Of a stretch of 64,000 nt of DNA, positions 54,801 through 64,000 are shown in pieces. The translations under genes were made by a program, and so were the position numbers. Below the pieces are notes generated by a model. It was not told the DNA's origin, made no database searches, and saw only the letters and a program-made list of their open reading frames with translations. Numbering within the stretch: position 1 is the stretch's first letter; each line of letters starts with the position of its first letter. Source of the DNA: Gerris lacustris (lineage: Eukaryota > Arthropoda > Insecta > Hemiptera > Gerridae); contig OX578286.1 in the NCBI GenBank assembly GCA_951217055.1, forward strand, positions 37,232,345 through 37,296,344, read 5' to 3'.

Positions 54801-57800
54801 TACACTGGACTAAGAAATTTTGAATCCTTTTATGTAAAGCTTGTCTGAGTTGTCTCGGACAGATTTTTATTATCTAGGCTGACTCAACTTGTCTTTCATC
54901 TTCTTAAAGTTTTATCTAGATAATACAAGTTGCGATTTATTCTTAAATCAGAGTGCATACTGTAGCAGGCTTTATTATTTATCCAATTTTTATTTTTTTT
55001 GTAGGAATTTTATATCGGAGATTAACGGATGTATTTCTACTGGTAAGGAGGCGAATGTTTACCATGCTACATCATCCAAAGAACCTGGTAAAGATCTAGC
55101 CATCAAGATCTACAAGACTTCGATCTTAGTTTTCAAAGACAGGGACAAATATGTTACAGGAGAGTTCAGGTAATAGTTGTGAGAAATTAAAAGTGTAAAG
55201 GCGGCGTTATGTGAAGAGGAAATCCTTAAGGTTTAAGAGACTGAACAGTCCAGACCAGGAGGAATTTCTGTATGTGTGTGGAGGCGGCCTTGAGGCCAGA
55301 CTGCAGTCCCCAAAATCCCAAACAATTTTTTTCCCCGCCTTGAGGCCGAAATGCAGGAAGGAACTGCGCAGTCAGATGCTGCGTGTAAATGAGTTGATGA
55401 CAGTTGGCCTCAAGGGTTTTTAAAGTTTGTGTTGGGAAAGGAGTGGGTTCAAAATCTCTGGAGGCTTTTTCCTTGAGGATTTCCTCTTCATGTATAACCA
55501 CCTTTAGGCCAGGTGCACACTGGAGGCAAAACTGTCTGACTGTTTCCGAAATGTCTTGGTTGTGTCTGCCTTGTCACACTTGTGTTAATACAGCCTTGCA
55601 CATTGGAGGCGAGACAGTGCATACCTTGTACTCAGCGAAATGGATCTCGTGGAAATTGCTGTGATTTATACATAACAGTCTTTGAACAGAAATGTATTGG
55701 GACTTCTCCTAGGCTGGAGGACTCTTTTTGTCTTTCACCTGTCTTTGCCTCCAGTGTGCGCACTCCCATAATGCTGCATATGCCTTTGAGGTAGTGACAA
55801 AACTGTCTATGGGTAAAAAGACTCCTGTGTGTGCCTGGCCTTAGAGTAGATCATCATAAAGGGAGAGAACTGTCTCTCTCTATGCAAAAACTATTTATTT
55901 ATTTATTTATTAAACAAATTCCAATCACTTAAAGGCCGCCAATAATGTCTATAAAGAAAGCATTAATTTAAGAAAGTAAAATTGATTGTAAACAATCCCT
56001 GAGAATCCCAATTGTGACAATTCATAAGTATATTTTTAAAAACAAGGAAGAAATTCTTTTACAAAAATATTCTGCTTTAATGTAAATATAATCACTGATC
56101 CTGTTTTACAAATGGATTCACCTACTGATGGTGACATAATCAGACCATGTACCTTCAAATTTAGTGTTTTTAAGATGTAGTCAAAATGTTAAGACAAAAG
56201 TTTTCATATTAACTTAGTCTACTCTTGTATTTTTAAAAATACCTTTATTTCTTAATAGGTATTTGTGTGATATGGTACAGTTGAGTCTCTGGACTCCGAC
56301 AGTCCGGCATTTCTTGTAATCCAACACTAAGGCTGAGGCCCCCCTCCCCTCTTGCCACTTGTAAGATAAGATAACTAAAAGAGGGGGAACTGTGAAACAC
56401 AGGGGCACGAGGGTAAACAAAAACAAACCATCAGTCATTGTTTGTTCGTTGTGAGTTAAAACTCATATTTGGCGTAATAAAAGCTAGTTCTATTGAGTTC
56501 TGTTTTTGTTTTAATAATTTACTTATTTATTATCAAACATCCAGTAATCCAACAAATTCTCTGTAATCCGACATGTCATGGCTTCATATGTTTCAGATTA
56601 GAGAGACTTAACTGTACTTCCCTTAGTAAACTCTCCCCAGTAGATTTGAGATAAAGCTTGTATTATCGGTATTTTAGCATTTTTCTTTTTTTTTTAATTA
56701 TAAATAATATCGATATTAGGGTATTTTGTAAATGTTTTGTTAAATATTGGAAGAAAAATGATTCAAGAGAGCTGGAGAAAATGTTTTTTGTATCTTGTGA
56801 AAACTTGAATATTCTTTGATACCAACATCTCACTGCGTCATAGATATGAAAAGTATTGATATTTTTTAAATGAAATTTTTTAGTTTTAAGACATTAGAAT
56901 TTTTTCCTTTTGGTCTATTGTTATTGATTACTGAGGAATTTCAAGTGTTGAATTATAAAAAATAGAATTAATCTGGTATTATCAACTTTACATTTGCAAA
57001 TATTGATAATTTTTTTTAAAATTATTACTTATTTTATTATGTATATTGATTACTTTTTTGTTTGTTATGTAGGTTTCGTCATGGGTATTGTCGGAGTAAC
57101 CCAAGGAAAATGGTTCGCACGTGGGCCGAAAAGGAAATGAGGAATTTAGTGAGGATGAAATCAGCTGGTTTACCTGTTCCGGAGCCAATTCTACTTAGAT
57201 CTCATGTTCTACTTATGTCTTTTATCGGTAAAGATGGTTGGCCTGCCCCAAAACTTAAGGTGAGGATCATATCTTAGTGGAAGTTTCACTGATAAGCAGC
57301 ATTTACAAAAATTAGTTACTTCTACTAAGATTTTGTAGATATAGTTATCTGATAACTAGATCTAGATATCTGATTTTGATCGATCTTTGAATTGTTAGTA
57401 TGCGTATGCACCATTAAATTGATAAGTTGTATCTTCTTACATTAGTGGTGAGCTACTGGTGGTAAATTGGGCTAATACATCTATTTAGTCCAATTTTTAC
57501 AATTAAAAGTATATCTAACTTAATTTTAAATTTAAAAAATGACAAAATCTTAAAAACAGGGTATGTCTTTAGATTGTTACTTCCATAGTTTTTTTTTTAG
57601 AATATAAATGATTGAATAAATGAGGAGCTTAGTATCAAAGACGGACAAGAGCACATTTCAAAATTTTACAGGAGAGCCGAAAAACTGTAGCTCAAATTCT
57701 ACAGGTGCTAGAGCAATGATTTCTTTTCTGTAGATTCTTAATAGACTCAAAACTAGTTAGAAGTACTGAAAACGTGAATTTCTTTGATATTTTAGCTGCT

Positions 57801-60800
57801 AAATGGAGTTAAAAAGTGGAGTTCTAAAGGAGTAGTGCCCCAAATTTAGAGCTAAAATTGATTTCTCGATTTCCCCTCGGGGTATCATTTTTCTAAACAT
57901 GTATGACAAAATGGTAGGAGTAGGTATTCAGATGCTAAAGCCCGCAGTGCATCATAGGAACGAGTTAGTAAAATGCAGCCTCCTGATTGACTGTTTCGGT
58001 TATGTCCACTTTTGAAGCAAAACGTGTGTTGACTTGTCTGTATTTGAAACAAAACTACAAATATTATTGCATTTTTATCCCCTTTCTGGTCATTTTTTAT
58101 GCAAATGGATAGCAGAATCTGATGTAGCAGCCAAAAATCTATAAGAAACAATCGATAACTGAAATTCGGAAAAAATGTCGAATGTCCGTCTTTGATACTA
58201 GGCTCACAATCGCAAATCACTATTAAGACAAAGGGATGTTTAGTCCAATGTACTTGGGGACAAAGGAATATCACACTTCTGTTTTTATAAGGGGAGTAAC
58301 AGTCTAAAGAAGAACATGTCATACACCTTCTTTAGATTATTAGTCCCCCTGTTTTTTTTATAAGGGGAGTAGCAATCTTAAGTGCCAAAAACGGATAAAA
58401 GCCAGTGAGATTTTTGGCTCTGCATCTCATCAGCTATTTTTTTTTTTTTTTTTGTCAATCAGATAAAAAAAATTAAATGCAATTCTTATGTGATCGGATA
58501 GATATTCATCGTTAAGCCTACTCCTCTACTCTGATTTTACAATTTGAGATTTTAAATCTTATTTACAATTTTAAATCTGGAAAAGCCTACTTCCAGTGAT
58601 AAGAAAAACCATAATAAAACAATTACACAAAACAAGCCACTTAAAAAAATAATCAGATAATCTTTAGTACTAATTAATCTCCAATTACACATAATCTCAT
58701 TTACATCATCAAATTCTGTTTCAAGAATCAAATAACACTGTTCTGCAAAATTTGACAAACTTTCAGGCTCCAAGTTGCTGAATCCGAATCTGAAGTCAAA
58801 ATTTCTCCTATACTTACAGTTTTCCTGGAAAATGCGCCTAAAGTTCGGAAAAAGTATGTTTTTGGGTGTTTACGACCCACAATTTTTCGCCCAAAATATT
58901 TTGTAAAAAAAAACTATTGGGCGTTTTAATATCTTCAAACAGTGAAGAACACGAATCTAAAAAGTATAAAAAAAAATACTTTTTTTTCACATTCCTTTGC
59001 TTTGCACAGTATACTTTCACAGGTAAATGAATATTAAACTTACACCATATGTGTTTTTATGTACATTTTATGATCAATATTCATGCATAATAATCTAATA
59101 ATCTGACTGTTTCTGCCAGTGGCTATCAAAACGGTTTACTATGACTTTTTTGGTGAGTTTCTCTGGCGCTGAATGTTGTTGAAAGATTTTTTTCCTTAAC
59201 ATGCTATTGGAGTCACCCTTCTTGTATTTTAACTTTTAAATTGTTATTCTAATATGAGATCATTGCAGGACAGTTAATGGATCGATCACTCAATTGGATT
59301 TGATCAGTTAATTGGCCTCATGTGTGAAATCTATATTATTGGTGCTAATAGATGATAATTTTGATATTTTATTAGATAAACTAATTTAGTTATTTTTTTG
59401 AGTTTGGCCTTTTTTTATAGCTTTTCCTTAGTAGAGACTCTCCCGAACAGTCAATAGGGGAGATTTATAAAATAGGAAGATTTAAAAATTCATAAACAAA
59501 TTAAAAAAAAGGTTTTAACTACAAAAAATATAAATTAAAAACTTAATTCGTTGCTTGAACCAAGATTTTGTGGGTACCTCTTTAGATTGTTTCTCCCTAT
59601 GTTTTTGTAGAATATAAATGACTTTGACTAAATAACTATTAACCAAAGGGATGTTTTGTTTAATCTACTTTGGGACAAAGGAATAGCAAACTTCTGTTTT
59701 TATAAGGGGAGTAACAGTCTTAAGAAGAACATTCCTTACACCTTCTTTAGATTGTTACTCCCCTCTGTTTTCTTTATAAGGAGAGTAACAGTCTAAAGAA
59801 GTGCCATTTTGTGTTAATAAGGCCTAGTTAAAGCAGACTCTGTTGATCTAATGTATTTACACAGAGAAAGAAAATATAATATTACAAATAATTTTAATTA
59901 TTTTTACAATATTAATTATATTGTGGCTATTCTTATGCTTATATTTTGTTTAATTTTGTCTAGGACGTGGATATATCTCAGTCGAGAGCGTGTAAACTAT
60001 ACAGGGAATGTGTAATCATGATGTGGACCATGTTCAACAAGTGTAAACTAGTACATGCCGATCTTAGCGAGTTTAACATGCTGTAAGTAATATTTCACCT
60101 TATTTTCAGGGAGTCTAATTAGTTCTGTTATCGTTTAAGAGCTGTTAAACAGTGGTCAATACATTGTCATTAAAAATATGTGTATAAACTGACTCTATTT
60201 TTCACAGTATAAAATTTACTCTATTTTTCGGTGAGAAGTGTATACTTAGTGTGTTGAATGGTGAGAAAATGAGTGTGATTCACACATTATAAGACTAAAA
60301 AGAATTGGTTATCCTATCCAGAAGAGAATGAGAAAACGGTGTGACCTGTAAAATGCGGTGCGGACCTGTAAAATTTAAACTTGTTTTATGTTGAAATTCT
60401 CTTCAAGGGTTTTAATGAAGGTATTTTATCTGATCTATCAGATTTAGAAGATGGTGATAAATATTTACCAGAATATTTGATAAATATTTTATTTGGGATA
60501 AAACCGTCAAAAAAAATGTCGGTCCACTGGTGTTTCCCCCAAAAACTGTTACACCGCTTTTGGAAGTCTGGGACGACCACAATGACCATTTATCAATATT
60601 TGGGGAAGTAAAATATGTTGGCAGATATAAAAATATTAGCTGCAAATCAAAAACTTAGAAATGCAGCAAATGAAATGTTAATACCTATGTGCTTTGTGAG
60701 AATCAGAAATTTTTTCCCTAGCTTCCATAGCAAATAATTTTTATATTTATAAAACTGGATACCCGTGCTTCGCTACGGAGTGTTATATTAATTTGATAAG

Positions 60801-62804
60801 TTTATAAACTACCATCAAAAAATATTTTTTGATGGTAGTGAGAGTATCTAGATTCTATCCCTCCCACTCATACCCCCTCCTCTTTGATAAGATAATTTGC
60901 AAATATCCCAAATTTACCCCCTAATGTATCCTAAATGTAAATATTACAAAACTCTACATGACAATAATTACTGTGCTCTTAAAGAGCTTTTCAACGATAT
61001 GCATGAAGGGTATTCATTACTTTGACCCCATACCCCTTTGTACCAAAATTTAAAATTCGAAAATCCATGTAGACAGTGACTTTCCCCTTGCTTTGATGTA
61101 AATGTGTGTAGAAATTCACCAAATTAGGATAAAACCGTAGATTTGTTTAAAGAACATATGTCAACTTTTATATTTATATGGCCGGCATCTTGAATCAAGA
61201 TGCCTGATTGGTAAACCATTTATCCAAAGTTACTAATTTTATAAAAGGAAGCTAACTTCTAAATTTCAAGGTTCTAGTGCAATTGGTTCCGGAGATATCG
61301 TCTTGTCCAATTTTGTATATAAATGGCCGCCATCTTGATTCAAGAAGGCGGATTTTAAAAATATTTCTTAGGAAGCACCTAAGAGGTAAGAGGAACACAC
61401 CTACAAAAATTCATGGTCATAGGTCCATTGGTTTTAGAGATATCGTGATGTGTCAGTGAGTGAGTGGTATTTGGATTTTTTGAATTGAATTTGCAATTTT
61501 TTGTGCAATAAATATAAAAACATAAATAATAGTTTTCTTTTGTGTTGATCCTTTGGTAATATTTGTCCTCTGAACTGAAGAGGACAGTTAAATTCTGGGC
61601 CCCCGAGGGCCCTAGACAAATTTTAAAAACATGAAAAATCATTTAAAAAAAATAAAATTAGCCAACATAGGGTGAGTGAAAGGGTTAACCAATTTTGGGT
61701 TTTTTAAATAGTAACACTTATTTAACAGTAGTAAAATATTTGACTATATATAATAGTAACACCATATTATAGTAACAACCTGTTTATGGTTTCGATACAC
61801 TATGTGTTGGACTGCACATAATTCGCTTTCAGATGCTGTTTATTTATTTTGTAAACATGATTGTTTACTGCTAACTTTACTTAATATTATGTATTTTGAA
61901 ATTATTTAACTTTATGTTCAATGTTCGTTTACAGATACCATGATGGGGAAGCTTATATTATTGATGTCAGTCAGTCTGTGGAACATGATCATCCCCATGC
62001 ATTGGAGTTCCTCAGGAAGGATTGTACCAATATCACTGGTTTGTACTAATGTGATGTTATTTTTATTTATCTTTGTAAGTAGGCTTTTACTGCTGGAGTT
62101 AGAATGAAAAAATGAAAAAAAAGAAAAAAAAAAAAAGGGAGCTAGCGTAGCCATGTGAGTTAAACCACGTCTGCTCAGCCATCACTGAATCTCGAGTGGA
62201 ACGAGACGGGGTTCGATTCCTCGCCGTGACACTCTGATTTATATGGCTCACTATTGATCACATCATACTGGCTTTGGTGGTACTATGTACAGAAGTATGA
62301 TGTGTGAAGTGGCTGGAACTCTCTACCGCGGGGCGTAAAAAGGGCCTAAGTGATGGCTTTATTGCAAGGTTCGAACAAGTGGTTCGTCCTACCCGTCCTA
62401 GTAGAAAGTACTAGACTACTACTACTACTACTAGAATGAAAAAATAATATTCCTGTAAAACCCAGTATCATAGTGGATGTTCTGAAACCTTCTAGCTTGA
62501 GTGTAGAAATATGTGAAATCTGATGTTCATGGTGTAAAATTATTAGATTACGAACTTTACAAGCTCAACTAATCCTCTTATCCCGTTTGTTTGTTTAGAG
62601 TTCTTCAGAAGAAAAGATGTTGCTACTATGACAGTTAAAAGTCTGTTTGATTTCATTACTGATCCAACTATAGAGGAAGATAAAGTCGACTCTTATTTAG
62701 ATGTGATATCGGAGAATGCTGCAAACAATCAGGAACTGACTAATGAAGAAATAGTCAAAGAGGAAGTGTTTAAGAATGCTTACATTCCACAGAACCTTAA
62801 CCAG
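48882..62804 (+). CDS. RIOK1: serine/threonine-protein kinase RIO1 (3' end off window)
   Basis: Nine exons give 429 codons: 48882-48928, 51096-51235, 51928-52156, 53877-53966, 55005-55169, 57073-57259, 59964-60082, 61935-62038, 62599-62804; all junctions GT-AG and in phase. The last exon ends in phase 0 at a donor, so more exons lie to the right (other animals have roughly 90-140 further residues). The N-terminus is acidic ([11 protein letters not shown], about 35-50). Kinase features: RIO P-loop [12 protein letters not shown] (179-190), ATP lysine K203, the flexible-loop region [15 protein letters not shown], catalytic [10 protein letters not shown] with D319, and metal-binding D336 in [19 protein letters not shown]1 works in the cytoplasm in late 40S maturation (18S rRNA 3' processing). 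Introns host many transposons. Confidence 0.97.
49502..49615. repeat. 28-bp tandem repeat, 4 copies (RIOK1 intron 1)
   Basis: Unit GTTGGTTTGAGATTCCTGGA + AGATTCAT, with small differences between copies. Confidence 0.85.
49655..49900. repeat. dispersed repeat G, copy 1
   Basis: Starts with a small hairpin AACTTCCTCGTATAAAGAGG. It includes CGATTTTGACGAAATTTGGC and AAAATCATACCCTGAGGC, which recur at about 54450-54545 and, inverted, at about 57840-57915. Unclassified interspersed element. Confidence 0.55.
50418..51003. repeat. dispersed repeat E, copy 2 (RIOK1 intron 1)
   Basis: Partner of 7130-7650, with the left end CCGAGCTTACCGAAGGTAAC and right end GATGCGAGGAAGCTATGTGC. Contains a TGTC simple repeat and CCCGATTTTGATGAAATTTG. 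Confidence 0.6.
52701..53300. mobile_element. foldback element, family F, copy 4 (RIOK1 intron 3)
   Basis: 600 bp flanked by TA. It starts GTCCAGGAGATAGCGTAC and ends with the inverse (one mismatch in CTCCTGCAC). The left arm is partly replaced after position 52845, so this is the most diverged copy. Confidence 0.85.
55205..55495. mobile_element. inverted-repeat element in RIOK1 intron 5
   Basis: Left TGAAGAGGAAATCCTTAAGG and right CCTTGAGGATTTCCTCTTCA are 20-bp inverted repeats (one mismatch) about 290 bp apart. The interior repeats GCCTTGAGGCC and CTGAAC/CAGTCC words. Class unknown. Confidence 0.6.
55505..55844. mobile_element. inverted-repeat element with AGGCCAGGTGCACACTGGAG ends (ISL2EU/Harbinger-like look)
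   Basis: Left TAGGCCAGGTGCACACTGG; the right end read on minus is TAAGGCCAGGCACACACAGG. About 340 bp, immediately after the preceding element. CATTGGAGGCGAGACAG and TGCCTCCAGTGTGCGCA show internal inverted copies. No ORF of known type. Confidence 0.6.
56278..56614. mobile_element. Tigger/pogo-like MITE
   Basis: 337 bp, flanked by TA. The ends CAGTTGAGTCTCT and AGAGACTTAACTG are inverted and agree with the CAGTNNANNCTC ends of pogo/Tigger elements. A related end, CAGTAGAGCATTGATTACCC, stands alone at 54266-54340. Confidence 0.8.
57560..58386 (+). mobile_element. family M composite MITE, copy 4, split by another element
   Basis: 8-bp target duplication AAAAACAG / AAAAACGG (57552-57559, 58387-58394; one mismatch). 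The family M body stops at about 57626 and resumes at about 58206 around a nested element. Confidence 0.8.
57627..58205. mobile_element. inverted-repeat element nested in family M copy 4
   Basis: Left TTAGTATCAAAGACGGACA and right TGTCCGTCTTTGATACTAG are inverted repeats. 579 bp, AT rich, no ORF of known type. Contains inverted repeat G text near 57840. Target duplication not resolved. Confidence 0.75.
59573..59805 (+). mobile_element. family M composite MITE, copy 5
   Basis: 233 bp with a perfect 8-bp target duplication ATTTTGTG (59565-59572, 59806-59813). Ends GGTACCTCTTTAGATTG and CTAAAGAAGTGCC. Same internal second mini-element as the other copies. Just upstream of RIOK1 exon 7. Confidence 0.88.
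60770..61460. repeat. dispersed repeat H in RIOK1 intron 7
   Basis: Begins near TACCCGTGCTTCGCTACGG, an element-end signature seen widely in arthropods. It has a hairpin at 60812-60838 (ACTACCATCAAAAAAT, inverted), then text also present in the arms of the palindrome at 62935 (CTTAAAGAGCTTT.CAACGA.ATGCAT), and ends with two ATATCGT..GT phrases. Unclassified. Confidence 0.5.
62114..62432 (+). mobile_element. family A SINE, copy 4 (RIOK1 intron 8)
   Basis: Head GGGAGCTAGCGTAGCCATGT and B-box-like GGGTTCGATTCC (GGGGTTCGATT as written), with the common 3' part GGTTCGAACAAGTGGTTCGT and an ACT simple-repeat tail. Perfect 13-bp target duplication AGAATGAAAAAAT (62101-62113, 62433-62445). An A-rich stretch lies between the duplication and the head. 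Confidence 0.85.
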
Positions 62805-62934
62805 GTAAGAACCTAATGTCAAGTGTTTTTTTTTTTCTTAACCCATGGGTTGAACCCAAATTGAGTCCCAAGATTCGGGTTCTAAACCCAAAGACATAAA
62901 ATACTAGTCCAATCAAATGATGCACAAAAAGGGC

Positions 62935-64000
62935 TCGATGTAGAAAGTTCTGGTGTAATTGTTTTTAGTGGTTTATTTTGTTAACACAAATCTGAAGTTG
63001 TCCAACAAACTTTCCCCCCGCAAATATGAGAAATCATCAAAAAATAATATTTTTTAGTGGTTTTCAGCTTATAACTTGCAAAGCAATCTATTCACGCAAG
63101 TAGTAAAATATAATGGAGAAAATAACCTTCAATCTATGTCAATAACATTTTTTTCGTCTGCGTATTATTGGCTTACGATAATATAGGAAAATTTTGGTTT
63201 AGAATTTGGGTGGGTGAAAAAAAAAAAATTGGTACACAGAGGTACGGGGTACAAAAGTCAAAATAGTATATACCCTTCAAGATGCATGTCGCTAGAAAGC
63301 TCTTTAAGAGTACAGTAATTGTTGTTATGTACACTTCGTTGGCCAGAATTTTTGGAGTCCATTTAGGGGTCACTTTTTGACAATTTAGGGTCAAAAATAG
63401 CATAAGAACGTGTTTTTTCCATTTTACCCCTCTTTTATATGAAAATATGACTAAAGTGTACATAACAACAATTACTGTACTCTTAAAGAGCTTTCCAACG
63501 ACATGCATCTTGAAGGGTATATACTATTTTGACTTTTGTACCCCATACCCCTGTGTACCAATTTTTTTTTAACCCATCCAAATTCTAAACCAAAATTTTT
63601 GTATATTATCATAAGCCAATAATACGCAGATTTCTTTGAAAATTCGCGCATTAAGTCATGGTGCATGACTGGTCTTTTTTCAAAAATTACCAATTTTCCC
63701 GACATTTTAACTCCCATTTGCGTGAAAACCATATGACGTACAAAAAAATGTTATTGACATAGATTGAAGGTTATGTTCTCCTTTTTATTTTACTACTAAA
63801 CCACTTTTTGCGTGAATAGATTGCTTTGCAAGTTATAAGCTGAAAACCATTAAAAAATATTATTTTTAGTGGTTTTTTGATGATTTCTCATATTTGCGAG
63901 GGGAAATTTTGTTGGACAACTTCAGATTTGTGTTCAGCACCCCAAAAAACATAAAGTAAACCACTAACAACAATTACACCAGAACTCTCTACTTCAAACT
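62935..64000. mobile_element. large palindromic foldback element, over 1 kb, running to the window edge
   Basis: Left arm about 62935-63322 and right arm about 63456-63995 are inverted copies: AGTTCTGGTGTAATTGTT against AACAATTACACCAGAACT, CTGAAGTTGTCCAACAAA against its inverse, and GTAATTGTTGTTATGTACAC against GTGTACATAACAACAATTAC. The loop is about 130 bp. In the RIOK1 intron after exon 9. The outer right end may lie beyond 64000. Confidence 0.88.

Noticed and set aside
55226..55794. Overlapping 70-91-codon ORFs on both strands in RIOK1 intron 5
   Set aside because: They coincide with two inverted-repeat elements; symmetrical open frames come from the repeats.
57885..58322. 145-codon minus ORF
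   Set aside because: It spans the junction of a nested MITE and family M; no protein family features.

Overview
This is AT-rich nuclear DNA of an arthropod, almost certainly an insect. Every recognised gene is a conserved eukaryotic gene split by canonical GT-AG introns. The intergenic DNA and introns are full of small DNA transposons (MITEs), tRNA-derived SINEs, foldback elements and minisatellites. I cannot place the order from the sequence alone. No prokaryotic operon, CRISPR array or intact virus is present.

Layout. (1) 1-1055, minus: 5' part of spenito (nito/RBM15 family), running off the left edge. (2) 2369-7770, plus: complete cyclophilin-33/PPIE (RRM plus cyclophilin), 7 exons, 296 aa, head-to-head with nito. 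(3) 11189-20631, minus: complete SDR39U1-type epimerase, 6 exons, 310 aa; its intron 5 holds a 27-copy 60-bp satellite. (4) 21346-25700 and 30974-40133, plus: two tandem paralogous C2H2 zinc-finger genes (here ZNF-A and ZNF-B). Each has a string of small phase-1 exons that nearly all carry a Psi-K-x-E (SUMO-consensus) motif, then one large zinc-finger exon. ZNF-A has lost its last fingers to a frameshift. A third, decayed copy of the 5' end lies between them (28.5-29.4 kb), where an 89-bp piece has become a minisatellite. (5) 41840-47739, minus: complete Mediator subunit 10 (MED10), 3 exons, 135 aa. (6) 48882-62804, plus: RIO kinase 1 (RIOK1), nine exons (429 codons) visible, the 3' end lying beyond the window.

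The genes do not form a pathway. The housekeeping genes cover RNA processing/m6A-linked splicing (nito, cyp33), Mediator-dependent transcription (MED10) and 40S ribosome maturation (RIOK1). Three of the divergent intergenic gaps (nito/cyp33, SDR39U1/ZNF-A, MED10/RIOK1) are about 0.7-1.3 kb and probably hold bidirectional promoters.

The mobile-element record is unusually legible, because many insertions still have target-site duplications. Found are five hAT-like or 8-bp-TSD groups, a piggyBac-like MITE (TTAA), a Tigger/pogo-like MITE, two TA-flanked MITEs sharing an interior, four copies of a TA-flanked foldback element, three SINE families, two LINE reverse-transcriptase remnants shared by the paralogous ZNF genes, and a LINE C-terminal remnant. 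Nested insertions give relative ages. The most interesting locus is the ZNF-A/ZNF-B pair with its modular SUMO-motif exons, block-duplicated fingers and a probable gene-conversion tract.
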